Below, in pieces: positions 8,530 to 19,558 of a DNA stretch of 64,000 nt. This DNA is from Pseudomonadota bacterium (GTDB taxonomy: Bacteria > Pseudomonadota > Alphaproteobacteria > Rhizobiales > Xanthobacteraceae). The stretch is taken from NCBI GenBank assembly GCA_023404675.1, contig JAEYAW010000034.1:1-64000 (forward strand), given 5' to 3'. The notes under the pieces were generated by a model. It worked only from the letters and a program-made list of their open reading frames with translations. It was not told the origin of the DNA and made no database searches. The translations under genes and the position numbers were made by a program. Position 1 is the first letter of the stretch; each line of letters opens with the position of its first letter.

Positions 8530-8693
8530 GGCGGGTCCGGCAAGGCTGACAGGGTCGGCTGTTGAAACCCACCGGGCCGGACTTGGCAAGCGCGAGGGCG
8601 GCGCACGCTCACAAAATCGCGACCGCGTGTTCCGCGTAACAATCCGGAGCCCGCCCCCGTATAGTCGGGCAAGTCAACGCCGGAGACGATGCC

Positions 8694-9323
8694 ATGACCG
8701 CCCTGACGGCCAACGCAAAGGATCAGACCAGCGCACCGCGCGCGGTGGTCCATCCGGCATGGGTTCGCGCCATGCACTGGACCAATGCGGTGGCGATGTT
8801 CATCATGATCGGCTCGGGCTGGCAGATCTACAACGCTTCGCCGCTGTTCGATTTCACCTTTTCCCGCAGCATCACGCTGGGCGGCTGGCTCGGCGGCGCG
8901 TTGCTGTGGCACTTCGCGGGAATGTGGCTGCTGGCGGTCAACGGCCTGCTCTATCTGATCACCGGACTCGCGACCGGCCGGTTTCGCAAGAAGCTGCTGC
9001 CGATCACGCCACGCGGCGTCGCGTCCGATGCGAAGGCCGCGCTGACCGGCCAGCTCTCGCACGCGGACCTGTCGCGCTACAATCAGGTGCAGCGGCTGCT
9101 CTATGCCGGGATCATCGCGGTCGGCATCGTCATCGTGCTGTCGGGTCTGTCGATGTGGAAACCGGTCCAGCTGCAATGGCTCACCGCGCTGTTCGGCGGC
9201 TATGACGCCGCGCGCTATGTGCATTTCTTCTGCATGGCGGCGATCGTCGGCTTTCTCGTCATTCATGTCCTGCTGGCGCTGCTGGTGCCGAAGAGCCTGC
9301 GCGCCATGATCATCGGACGCTGA
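8694..9323 (+). CDS. Cytochrome b561/hydrogenase-type membrane cytochrome b
   Basis: 209 residues with four or five transmembrane helices: about 30-48, 65-95, 140-160 and 178-202. Histidines typical of di-haem b binding are visible: HPAWVRAMHWTN near residue 20-30, LLWHFAGMW near 74 and HFFCMAAIVGFLVIHVLLAL near 178-192. This fold is found in Ni-Fe hydrogenase, formate dehydrogenase and thiosulfate reductase b subunits. The next gene starts 10 bases downstream and encodes an exported molybdenum protein, so the two probably form one redox complex passing electrons between the membrane quinone pool and the periplasm. Confidence 0.85.
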   Translation: MTALTANAKDQTSAPRAVVHPAWVRAMHWTNAVAMFIMIGSGWQIYNASPLFDFTFSRSITLGGWLGGALLWHFAGMWLLAVNGLLYLITGLATGRFRKKLLPITPRGVASDAKAALTGQLSHADLSRYNQVQRLLYAGIIAVGIVIVLSGLSMWKPVQLQWLTALFGGYDAARYVHFFCMAAIVGFLVIHVLLALLVPKSLRAMIIGR

Positions 9324-9333
9324 GGATACGGCC

Positions 9334-10113
9334 ATGCTGAAACGCCTCCGCCACATCATTCCCGGCGTCGACCGCAAGCTGCTGGTCCGGGACGCCACGC
9401 ATCTGCTGCCCGATCCAGCGCGGCGGCGATTTCTCGCGGGCGGCGCCAGCCTCGGCGCGCTGACGCTGCTCACCGGCTGCGATGTGATCGATTCGGAGAG
9501 CGCCGAAACGCTGCTGGCGCAGGTCTCGAAGTTCAACGACGCGGTGCAGGCGCGGCTTTTCAATCCGAACACGCTGGCGCCGACCTTTGCGGAAAGCGCG
9601 ATTACGAAACCATTCCCGTTCAATGCCTTCTATTCCTACGAGGACTCGCCCAACATCGACGGCAAGAACTACGTGTTCGAGGTCGCGGGCCTCGTCGAGA
9701 ATAAAAAGCCGTGGACGCTCGATGAGCTTTACGCGCTGCCGCAGGAGAAGCAGATCACGCGGCACATCTGCGTCGAGGGCTGGAGCGCGATCGGAAGCTG
9801 GACCGGCACGCCGCTGCGCGACTTCCTCAAGCGGATCGGCGCGGACACCCGCGCGAAATACTGCTGGTTCACCTGCGCCGAGGGCTACACCTCGCCGCTC
9901 GACATGGAGACCGCGCTGCATCCACAGACGCAGATGACGTTCAAATTCGGCGACGAGATCCTGCCCCGCGCCTATGGCTATCCGATGAAGATCCGGGTGC
10001 CGACCAAGCTCGGCTTCAAGAATCCGAAATACGTCGTGTCGATGGAAGTCACCAACGACTACAAGGGCGGCTACTGGGAAGATCAGGGCTACAATTCGTT
10101 CAGCGGGCTGTGA
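9334..10113 (+). CDS. Exported sulfite-oxidase-family molybdopterin protein (MsrP/YedY-like)
   Basis: 259 residues. A twin-arginine signal RRRFLAGGAS lies at 30-39 and the hydrophobic core ends LLTGC (a possible lipobox at about 45-49), so Tat export with lipid attachment is possible. The oxidoreductase domain has HICVEGWSAIGSWTGTPL; Cys146 is the expected Mo ligand. Further conserved blocks are CAEGYTSPLDMETAL and GYPMKIRVPTKLGFKNPKYV. There is no dimerisation domain, so it is like YedY/MsrP rather than eukaryotic sulfite oxidase. It lies 10 bases downstream of the cytochrome b gene, its likely electron partner. The substrate (sulfoxide, sulfite or other) is not determined. Confidence 0.88.
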   Translation: MLKRLRHIIPGVDRKLLVRDATHLLPDPARRRFLAGGASLGALTLLTGCDVIDSESAETLLAQVSKFNDAVQARLFNPNTLAPTFAESAITKPFPFNAFYSYEDSPNIDGKNYVFEVAGLVENKKPWTLDELYALPQEKQITRHICVEGWSAIGSWTGTPLRDFLKRIGADTRAKYCWFTCAEGYTSPLDMETALHPQTQMTFKFGDEILPRAYGYPMKIRVPTKLGFKNPKYVVSMEVTNDYKGGYWEDQGYNSFSGL

Positions 10114-10116
10114 GAT

Positions 10117-11316
10117 TCAAACGTCAGAGTCTTTTGTCCGCAGCGGCCGCTGCAACAGCGCGGCGACCGCGCCCAGCGCCAGCGTCGCCGCGGATAGCAC
10201 CAGCGCCCATGTCAGGCTCCCGAGCGCATCGGTGATCGCGCCCATGATGATCGGGCCGAACGTCTGGCCGATGCCAAACACAATGGTCATCGCCGCAATC
10301 GCGGTCGGCCACGCCTCGGGCGGATAATTGGTGCGGGCGAAGGCTGTGGTCGAATTCACCACCGCGAAGAACGCGCTGCCGAACACCAGCGCCGAGATCG
10401 CCAGCAGCCACATGTCGTGACCGAAGAGCGGCAATGCCGCGCCAAACGCGTTGATCGCCAGCAGCACCGCCGTCGCGCCGCCCGCGCGGGCGCGCGCGAT
10501 CAGCCGCGACCACAGCCAGGGCGAGGCGAAGGCGCTGAGCCCGACCAGACACCAGAAGGTGGCCTGCGCCACCGGGCCACCGCCACCATCGCGCACATAG
10601 GCGATCATGAAGGTCATATAGGCGATGTAGCCGACACCGAAGCAGAAATAGCCGGCGAGATAGACCGCGATGGAGCCGGGCGAGAACAGACCCGCGGCAG
10701 GCCGCGCCATTGGCCCGCTCGCGCTCCCTGCGGGGGCCTTGACCAGCGGCAGCATGATCACCGCCGACAGCCCGGCGAGCAGCAGCCACACGATCCACCA
10801 CGATCCCGGACCGAACGCCGCCAGCGTGAATGGCGAAATCAGGCCGGACAGCGCAATGCCTGCTCCCGGCCCCGCATAGAACAGACTCAGCAGGAAGCTC
10901 GCCCGCGCGGGGCGGGTCTGCGCGATGATCGCCGACAGCGCGCCGCCCGCAACGAAGGCCAGCGCCGCGCCGAGCCCCGTTACCAGCCGCGCGAAACTGA
11001 GCAGGGTGAAATCGGCGGTGAGCCCGCACAGGGCGAGCGAGAGAACGCACGCCAGCGTCCCCGCCTGAATCAACGCGAACAGGCCGAAGCGTGCGGACAG
11101 CCGGGCCGCCACCAGCGCGCCCGCGAGATAGCCCGCCGCGTTGACGGTGTTCATGAAGCCGGCGGACGAATACGACCAGCCGAGGCTGTCGCGCATGTCG
11201 GGCAGCACCAGAGAATAGGCGAAGCGGCCGATGCCGAGGCCGACAGCCGGCGCGAGCGCCAGAATCAGGATGGTCAGCGCGGGATGCGGCCATCGCTGCG
11301 CGTCGGGTGCCCTCAC
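10117..11316 (-). CDS. MFS transporter, YbfB-like
   Basis: 399 residues with 12 predicted membrane segments and the start LAPAVGLGIGRFAYSLVLPD, typical of the YbfB family of the major facilitator superfamily (GxGRFaytpLLP motif). The start is a GTG at 11316 with GGGAG seven bases upstream (GCTGGGAGTGAAAACGTG). The substrate is unknown; relatives are annotated as putative sugar or aromatic-acid carriers on weak grounds. It converges with the molybdenum oxidoreductase gene, with only three bases between the stop codons. Confidence 0.88.
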   Translation of the reverse strand: MRAPDAQRWPHPALTILILALAPAVGLGIGRFAYSLVLPDMRDSLGWSYSSAGFMNTVNAAGYLAGALVAARLSARFGLFALIQAGTLACVLSLALCGLTADFTLLSFARLVTGLGAALAFVAGGALSAIIAQTRPARASFLLSLFYAGPGAGIALSGLISPFTLAAFGPGSWWIVWLLLAGLSAVIMLPLVKAPAGSASGPMARPAAGLFSPGSIAVYLAGYFCFGVGYIAYMTFMIAYVRDGGGGPVAQATFWCLVGLSAFASPWLWSRLIARARAGGATAVLLAINAFGAALPLFGHDMWLLAISALVFGSAFFAVVNSTTAFARTNYPPEAWPTAIAAMTIVFGIGQTFGPIIMGAITDALGSLTWALVLSAATLALGAVAALLQRPLRTKDSDV

Positions 11317-11525
11317 GTTTTCACTCCCAGCTTCTGTCTACGCCGAATCCGGCGAATCGGTCCGGCGCTTCTTCCCTGCGGCGCGACTTGGCGGCAATCT
11401 GCCAGTGCGGCGGGCCACGTCGCAACCACGCGCGGCGCAGGGGTGGCTTGCCAAGGACGGCAGGGGGAATTAGCACACGGCGTCACGATCGGATCGGGAT
11501 GAAATCGGCGCAGCCTGGTTGCAGC

Positions 11526-11634
11526 GTCATCCTGAGGAGCGAGCGACGCTGGTCGCGAGCCTTGAAGGATGAACGGCAAGACCGAGGCCGTCGCCCTTCG
11601 AGGCCCGGACAGGGTCCGGGCACCTCAGGGTGAC
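11526..11634. repeat. Palindromic intergenic repeat, family A (full element)
   Basis: A 109-bp element with imperfect terminal inverted repeats: GTCATCCTGAGG on the left and CCTCAGGGTGAC on the right. Inside are GCGAGCCTTGAAGGATG and its partner CGCCCTTCGAGGC, plus a perfect 8-bp hairpin at 11603-11621 (GCCCGGAC-agg-GTCCGGGC). Elements of this look are scattered in intergenic DNA of Rhodopseudomonas and Bradyrhizobium. It sits in the 406-base gap 11317-11722 before leuB. The rest of the gap shows nothing I can name. Two shorter copies lie at 16658 and 38025. Confidence 0.75.
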
Positions 11635-11722
11635 GGGACCAGCCGAACACCCGCTTCTGTCTCCACTCATCGTCCCACAGGCCCGCTCAGAGCCTTCGGC
11701 CCTTTTCCGAGGAAACCTTCCC

Positions 11723-12835
11723 ATGGCGACACAAAAACTTCTCCTGCTCCCCGGCGACGGCATCGGCCCCGAGGTGATGGCGGAGGTCAAGCGGCTGATC
11801 GGCTGGCTGAATGCGCAGGGGCTGGCGCAGTTCGAAACCGAGGACGGTCTCGTGGGCGGCGCGTCCTACGACGCCGACAAGGTCGCCGTCACCGACGCCA
11901 CCATGGCCCGCGCGCTCGCCGCCGACGCCGTGATCTTCGGCGCGGTCGGCGGCCCGAAATGGGACGCGGTGCCCTATGACGTGCGCCCGGAGGCCGGCCT
12001 GCTGCGGCTGCGCAAGGATCTGGCCCTGTTCGCCAACCTGCGCCCGGCGATCTGCTATCCGGCGCTGGCCGAATCCTCGAGCCTCAAGCCCGAGGTGGTC
12101 CAGGGTCTCGACATCATGATCGTCCGCGAACTGACCGGCGGCGTCTATTTCGGCGAGCCCAAGACCATCACCGACCTTGGCAACGGCCAGAAGCGCGCCA
12201 TCGACACGCAGGTCTATGACACCTACGAGATCGAGCGCATCGCCCGCGTCGCCTTCGATCTCGCCCGCGCCCGCCGCAACAAGGTCACTTCGATGGAGAA
12301 GCGCAACGTCATGAAGTCGGGCGTGCTCTGGAACGAGGTGGTCACCCAGGTTCACGGCCGCGACTACAAGGACGTGGAGCTGGAGCATCAGCTCGCCGAT
12401 TCGGGCGGCATGCAGCTGGTGAAGGCACCGAAGCAGTTCGACGTCATCGTCACCGACAACCTGTTCGGCGACCTGCTGTCGGACATCGCGGCGATGCTGA
12501 CCGGCTCGCTCGGCATGCTGCCCTCGGCCTCGCTGGGCGAGACCGACGCGAAGACGCAGAAGCGCCGCGCGCTCTATGAGCCGGTGCATGGCTCGGCCCC
12601 CGACATCGCCGGCAAGGGCATGGCCAACCCGATCGCCATGCTGGCATCGTTCGGGATGGCGCTGCGCTACTCGTTCGGCCTGGGCGAGATCGCCGACAAG
12701 CTGGACGCCGCCATCGCCGCCGTGCTGGCCAAGAACATCCGCACCGCCGACCTGAAGTCGGACGGGGCGACCATCGTCTCGACCTCCCAGATGGGCGAGG
12801 CCGTGGTGAAGGAGATGCAGGCGCTCTACGCCTGA
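11723..12835 (+). CDS. leuB: 3-Isopropylmalate dehydrogenase
   Basis: 370 residues. It catalyses the NAD-dependent oxidative decarboxylation of 3-isopropylmalate in leucine synthesis. Family features: LLLPGDGIGPEVMAEVKRL at the start, GAVGGPKWD, the substrate region ELTGGVYFGEP, the catalytic Tyr in QVYDTYEIERIARVAF, the metal-binding DNLFGDLLSDIAAML (about 251-265) and the NAD loop EPVHGSAPDIAGKGMANP (about 287-304). The ATG at 11723 is preceded by GAGGAAA. Length is normal. The palindromic repeat element ends about 90 bases upstream. Confidence 0.97.
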   Translation: MATQKLLLLPGDGIGPEVMAEVKRLIGWLNAQGLAQFETEDGLVGGASYDADKVAVTDATMARALAADAVIFGAVGGPKWDAVPYDVRPEAGLLRLRKDLALFANLRPAICYPALAESSSLKPEVVQGLDIMIVRELTGGVYFGEPKTITDLGNGQKRAIDTQVYDTYEIERIARVAFDLARARRNKVTSMEKRNVMKSGVLWNEVVTQVHGRDYKDVELEHQLADSGGMQLVKAPKQFDVIVTDNLFGDLLSDIAAMLTGSLGMLPSASLGETDAKTQKRRALYEPVHGSAPDIAGKGMANPIAMLASFGMALRYSFGLGEIADKLDAAIAAVLAKNIRTADLKSDGATIVSTSQMGEAVVKEMQALYA

Positions 12836-12865
12836 CCTCGCGAAACCGCCCTCGGAGGCTCCGCG

Positions 12866-13294
12866 CTATGACTTCGGCAGGGCCTCCGCCGCATATTGCG
12901 CTGCAAAATCGTCGGACGGCGGAATCGGCGTGATCACGTCGATCAGCACGCCGTTCGGATCGGCGGTAATAAAGTGCCGCTGCCCGAAGTCTTCGTCCCG
13001 GATCTCGCGCAGCAGCGGCAGACCGGCTGCCTTCAGCCGGGCGTATTCCGCATCGACGTCCTCCACCTCGAAGTTCAACAGAAGTCCGGCCGCCTTGCCC
13101 CGGCCGGCCTCAGGGACCGTCTCGTGTCGGCCATCCAGCACCGCGAGATTGACCGACGGATCGTCAGCGGATTGCAGGTGGACGTACCAGTCGGCCTCAA
13201 ACAGCGGCCGGAAGCCGAAATGCGCCACGTAGAATGCCGTGGTTTCCGCCACATGGTCGGTCATGATCACAGGGTAATAGCTCGTGACTTTCAT
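12866..13294 (-). CDS. VOC (glyoxalase/bleomycin-resistance type) protein, TetR-controlled
   Basis: 142 residues with a single VOC domain: MKVTSYYPVIMTDHVAETTA, HFGFRPLFEADWYVHLQ, LLNFEVEDVDAEYARLKAAG and HFITADPNGVLIDVI. The ATG at 13294 follows AAGGGAAAGG. It is divergent from a tetR-type gene, and both operator-like repeats lie in the 71-base gap between them. It is therefore very likely the target of that repressor and may detoxify or bind the ligand that the regulator senses. It converges with leuB. The substrate is not determined. Confidence 0.88.
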   Translation of the reverse strand: MKVTSYYPVIMTDHVAETTAFYVAHFGFRPLFEADWYVHLQSADDPSVNLAVLDGRHETVPEAGRGKAAGLLLNFEVEDVDAEYARLKAAGLPLLREIRDEDFGQRHFITADPNGVLIDVITPIPPSDDFAAQYAAEALPKS

Positions 13295-13319
13295 GGCCTT
13301 TCCCTTCCCCAAAAAGATG

Positions 13320-13364
13320 CATACAGTCTGAATGTAATACGTCAACTAACATACAGGCTGCATG
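13320..13364. promoter_or_regulatory. Two operator palindromes between the divergent VOC and TetR genes
   Basis: Two copies of CATACAG-n-CTG-n-ATG: CATACAGTCTGAATG at 13320-13334 and CATACAGGCTGCATG at 13350-13364. Each is an imperfect palindrome (CATnCAG/CTGnATG), and their centres are 30 bp (about three helical turns) apart. On the minus strand a TTGACG at about 13340-13345 is followed 16 bases later by TATGCA, a plausible promoter for the VOC gene with the left operator inside its spacer. The right operator ends two bases before the tetR-type ATG. Confidence 0.7.
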
Positions 13365-13365
13365 C

Positions 13366-13962
13366 ATGCAAGAGCGGCGAAGCAATTCGGACCGATCGCA
13401 GACCACACGCGAGGCTCTGCTCCGCGCGGCACGTGATCTGTTCGTCCAGCGATCCTATGCCGGCACCGGAACGCCGGATCTGGTCGCTGCCGCTGGCGTC
13501 ACGCGGGGAGCGCTGTACCACCACTATGCCGACAAGCGGGCGCTGTTTCAGGCGGTGATCGAACGCGAGGCAGCGGCCGTGGCAACGGCAGTCCGCCGGG
13601 CCGTCTCCGACGACGACCCGCCGCTGGAAGCGCTGCTGACCGGAAGCGAAGCCTTTCTCGACGCCATGGCGGTGCCGGGGCGCACCCGCCTGCTGCTGAT
13701 CGAGGCCCCGGCGGTGCTCGGGCGCGACACCATGGCGCGGATCGATGCCGACAATGGCGGGCTGACGTTGCGGGAGGGGTTGGCGGCGGCGATGACGGCC
13801 GGCGTGATTCGGCGCCTGCCGCTGGACGCGGCCACCGAATTGCTGTCGTCGGCGTTCGACCGCGCCGCGCTGGCGATCGAAGCCGGTTCAGATCGGGAGG
13901 AATGGCGCGCCGTGCTCGACGCGCTCATGGAAGGCCTGCAGACGCAGCCGAATCAGCGCTGA
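13366..13962 (+). CDS. TetR family transcriptional regulator
   Basis: 198 residues. The N-terminal DNA-binding domain is complete: TREALLRAARDLFVQRSYAG, TPDLVAAAGVTRGALYHHYA and DKRALFQAVIERE (residues about 14-70) form the usual helix-turn-helix. The C-terminal half is the variable ligand/dimer domain. The ATG at 13366 starts directly after the right operator palindrome and has no Shine-Dalgarno sequence; there is no earlier plausible in-frame start, so the mRNA may be leaderless. It probably represses itself and the divergent VOC gene. The ligand is unknown. Confidence 0.93.
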   Translation: MQERRSNSDRSQTTREALLRAARDLFVQRSYAGTGTPDLVAAAGVTRGALYHHYADKRALFQAVIEREAAAVATAVRRAVSDDDPPLEALLTGSEAFLDAMAVPGRTRLLLIEAPAVLGRDTMARIDADNGGLTLREGLAAAMTAGVIRRLPLDAATELLSSAFDRAALAIEAGSDREEWRAVLDALMEGLQTQPNQR

Positions 13963-14005
13963 GACGGACCCATCCGAATGGGGGAGGCGTGGCAGCTCAG
14001 TACGC

Positions 14006-14392
14006 TCAGTAGAGCGGGATGCCGCGCGGGTAGCCGCCAAGGTCCGACGCCGGATAGAATGGCTGCCGGGTGAGCGGCCGGTTCAGATTCTGCTCGCCGA
14101 ACGACGGGCCCGGCGGGAAGGCGTAATCGGTGAACTTGCGCTCGCCGGGCAGCACCTCGGTGCCGGCATCCAACCACGAGCGACGCGAGATGTAGACCCG
14201 CGTGCGCGGGCCGGCCTGATAGGACACGTTCGGATTGGACTGATCGACCCGCTGCGCCCGCCGCTTCGGGGCCGCGTCGGCATCCGTTGCGGTCAACCCG
14301 GCCACAAGGCCACCGGCAAGAGCAACGCCGAGGGCGATAACGGAAAGACGCAGTGCCTTCCGGGAGATGCGGCCGTTGGTGCAGAAAATCAT
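14006..14392 (-). CDS. Conserved small exported protein of unknown function
   Basis: 128 residues from the ATG at 14392. The N-terminus is basic (NGRISRKALR), followed by a hydrophobic segment SVIALGVALAGGLVAGLTA and an Ala-Asp-Ala cleavage-like site near residue 38, so it is probably periplasmic or anchored by an uncleaved signal. The mature part has QSNPNVSYQAGPRTRVYISR and WLDAGTEVLPGERKFTDYAF, then a Pro/Tyr-rich tail. I believe similar proteins are conserved in Bradyrhizobiaceae, but I know no function. It converges with the tetR-type gene. Confidence 0.75.
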   Translation of the reverse strand: MIFCTNGRISRKALRLSVIALGVALAGGLVAGLTATDADAAPKRRAQRVDQSNPNVSYQAGPRTRVYISRRSWLDAGTEVLPGERKFTDYAFPPGPSFGEQNLNRPLTRQPFYPASDLGGYPRGIPLY

Positions 14393-14521
14393 CACGTCCT
14401 CACGGGATTCCAGACAGTCCGTTCCCCTTCTAGCGGGGTCTCGGGGCGCGCCACAAGGTCCATCCGGCCACACCCGGCAAGATAATGTGCCGGACCATGA
14501 CATGGTTTCGCGAATGCCGGA

Positions 14522-15307
14522 TCACAAGCGCCCGCGCAGGGCAGGATCATCGAGCCCCATTACCCAGTCGCCGCCGGCACTGCCGGATGCCGGACACGGC
14601 CTGCGATGCAATTCGGCGCGGGCGAACAGCTCGGCCAGCGCGCCGTCGCCCCCGGCCGTCAGCAGGACCAGCCGGCTGAGCAGACAGGCGATCGCCCGCT
14701 TCTGCACGGGGGCGGGATCAGCGCTGCAACTCCAGCCCGAGAGTTGCAGGCGCGGCAGATCCCATTCGCGCAGGAAAACAAGGCAGGAGGCGGCATCCGC
14801 CTGCACCCGGTACAGCGCGACGCCGCCGAATTTGCTCGCGATGAAGCCGGCCGCTTCCATGCGTCCCTCGGACACGCCGATGCGGGCCGCAAGCTGCGCC
14901 GGCCCGTCGGTGTCGCCCGCTTCGCCGAATCGATGCAGTTCGAGTTCGGCGCGCAGAGGCTTGTCGCGGACCGGCATGGTCCAGCGCAGCACGTCGCGGC
15001 GGCCGCCGTCAGGATGCCGGTAGATCGCGTAGCTCTCGGTTGCGCCGGAGAAATCGGACTGAGTGACCGCGAAGGCGGGATACGAGCGGGCCGCTTCGGT
15101 CCAGACGGGCCGCTGGGCTTGACCTTCCGCGCCAGCCGCAAGGCCGATGCGCTCGAACAGATGCAGCCCGGCCAGTGCAATCACGGCCAGTGCCCCTACA
15201 TAAGCACCAAGGCGCAGCGCGAAACCTCCGCATTCGGCGGCGGCGATACGCAGCATTGGCAGAAGATGGCCGCCCCGCCCCCGGGATGCGGCTTCGAGAA
15301 ATGGCAT
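14522..15307 (-). CDS. Conserved hypothetical membrane-anchored protein
   Basis: 261 residues. A hydrophobic segment GAYVGALAVIALAGLHLF (about 34-51) suggests an N-terminal membrane anchor; most of the protein would be periplasmic. Further on are PVWTEAARSYPAFAVTQSDF, YAIYRHPDGGRRDVLRWTMP and Cys residues near 190-205. No family is recognised. The start is uncertain: the ATG at 15307 has no good ribosome site, and MLRIAAAECGGFALRLG (17 residues later) is an alternative. It is divergent from asd. Confidence 0.65.
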   Translation of the reverse strand: MPFLEAASRGRGGHLLPMLRIAAAECGGFALRLGAYVGALAVIALAGLHLFERIGLAAGAEGQAQRPVWTEAARSYPAFAVTQSDFSGATESYAIYRHPDGGRRDVLRWTMPVRDKPLRAELELHRFGEAGDTDGPAQLAARIGVSEGRMEAAGFIASKFGGVALYRVQADAASCLVFLREWDLPRLQLSGWSCSADPAPVQKRAIACLLSRLVLLTAGGDGALAELFARAELHRRPCPASGSAGGDWVMGLDDPALRGRL

Positions 15308-15426
15308 TGCGACGTCCGGACAAAGGTCTTCTGACGTTGTCTTGACGCCGCTTCTCGCATAGAAGCGCTGTTTCTCCCCTTTAAGCCCCGCGCGGGCGGG
15401 GAGGATATTTCCGCGGAGAGTGAACG

Positions 15427-16461
15427 ATGGGTTACAAAGTCGCGCTGGTGGGAGCGACCGGCAACGTGGGCCGGGAAATGCTCAACATCCTCGACGAACG
15501 CGAGTTCCCGGCCGATGAGGTCGTGGCGCTGGCGTCGCGCCGCAGCCAAGGCGTCGAGGTCTCGTATGGCGACCGGACCCTGAAAGTCAAAGCTCTCGAA
15601 AATTACGACTTCAGCGACGTCGACATCTGCCTGATGTCGGCGGGCGGCGACGTCTCGCGCGAATGGGCGCCGAGGATCGGCGCGGCCGGCGCGGTCGTGA
15701 TCGACAACTCGTCGGCCTGGCGCTACGACGCCGACGTGCCGCTGGTCGTCCCCGAGGTCAACGCCGCCGCCGTCGATGGCTTCCGCAAGCGCAACATCAT
15801 CGCCAACCCGAACTGCTCGACCGCGCAGCTCGTGGTGGCGCTGAAGCCGCTGCATGATGCGGCGACCATCAAGCGCGTGGTGGTGGCGACCTATCAGTCG
15901 GTGTCCGGCGCGGGCAAGGATGCGATGGACGAACTGTTCTCGCAGACCAAGGCCGTCTACACCAACGACGAGATCGTCTCGAAGAAATTCCCAAAGCGGA
16001 TCGCCTTCAACGTGGTGCCCCAGATCGATGTGTTCATGGAGGACGGCTACACGAAGGAAGAGTGGAAGATGATGGCCGAGACGAAAAAGATTCTCGACCC
16101 CAAGATCAGGCTGACCGCCACCTGCGTGCGCGTGCCGGTGTTCATTGGCCACTCCGAAGCCGTCAACATCGAGTTCGAGAAGCCGATCACGGCGGACGAA
16201 GCCCGCGAGATCCTGCGCAAGGCGCCGGGCTGCCTCGTGATAGACAAGCGCGAGCCCGGCGGTTACGTCACGCCGTATGAAGCCGCAGGCGAGGACGCCA
16301 CCTACATCAGCCGCATCCGCGAGGACGCGACTGTAGAGAACGGCCTCGAACTGTGGTGCGTCTCGGACAATCTGCGCAAGGGCGCGGCGCTCAACGCGAT
16401 CCAGATCGCCGAGTGCCTGATCAACCGCAAGCTGATCAGCGCCAAGAAGAAGGCGGCGTAA
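15427..16461 (+). CDS. asd: Aspartate-semialdehyde dehydrogenase
   Basis: 344 residues. It reduces aspartyl phosphate to aspartate semialdehyde with NADPH, the branch point for lysine/diaminopimelate, threonine and methionine. The nucleotide motif VALVGATGNVGREMLN is at 5-20, the active-site cysteine is Cys130 in ANPNCSTAQLV, and the substrate-binding region includes QSVSGAGKDAMDEL. The conserved His is in VFIGHSEAVNIEFE. Start ATG with GGAGAGTG upstream. Length is normal, and a strong terminator follows 56 bases after the stop. Confidence 0.97.
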   Translation: MGYKVALVGATGNVGREMLNILDEREFPADEVVALASRRSQGVEVSYGDRTLKVKALENYDFSDVDICLMSAGGDVSREWAPRIGAAGAVVIDNSSAWRYDADVPLVVPEVNAAAVDGFRKRNIIANPNCSTAQLVVALKPLHDAATIKRVVVATYQSVSGAGKDAMDELFSQTKAVYTNDEIVSKKFPKRIAFNVVPQIDVFMEDGYTKEEWKMMAETKKILDPKIRLTATCVRVPVFIGHSEAVNIEFEKPITADEAREILRKAPGCLVIDKREPGGYVTPYEAAGEDATYISRIREDATVENGLELWCVSDNLRKGAALNAIQIAECLINRKLISAKKKAA

Positions 16462-16517
16462 CTTTTTCTCGTCCGGCGCCGCGCAAGGCTGAGATTCGGC
16501 GCCTGTCTTCCTGAAAC

Positions 16518-16560
16518 AAAAGAGCCCGATCCGGCAACGGATCGGGCTCTTCTGTTTGTG
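16518..16560 (+). terminator. Strong Rho-independent terminator after asd
   Basis: A perfect 14-bp stem (16520-16533 with 16538-16551, arms AAGAGCCCGATCCG and CGGATCGGGCTCTT) with a GCAA tetraloop, followed by CTGTTTGTG. The A-rich left flank could let it work on the opposite strand too, but the minus-strand secA gene ends about 150 bases away. Confidence 0.88.
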
Positions 16561-16657
16561 CTTTTCCGCCGTCAGTCCGGAATACAAACTCTTGCAGACT
16601 GGCTCGGCGGGACACTGGAATGACGATGGACGGCGCTGGCGTCTGTCCGTTGGCCGC

Positions 16658-16695
16658 TCATCCTTCAAGGCGCGCTGCGCTGCGCATCAGGATGA
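16658..16695. repeat. Palindromic intergenic repeat, family A (short copy)
   Basis: TCATCCTTCAAGGCGC on the left and GCATCAGGATGA on the right, separated by a GCGCTGCGCTGC core; the ends are inverted (TCATCCT / AGGATGA). It shares the CATCCT...TCAAGG and CAGGATGAC parts with the 11526 element. It lies just 3' of secA, where it could fold at the end of the secA transcript. Confidence 0.6.
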
Positions 16696-16714
16696 CACCA
16701 AGCGGGAGACGCGC

Positions 16715-19558
<2,844 letters not shown>

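Noticed and set aside
15380..15420. GC-rich hairpin (CCCCGCGCGGGCGGGG) in the asd leader, considered as a lysine riboswitch or attenuator
   Set aside because: Far too short for a lysine riboswitch and with no leader peptide or U-run; probably chance in GC-rich DNA.
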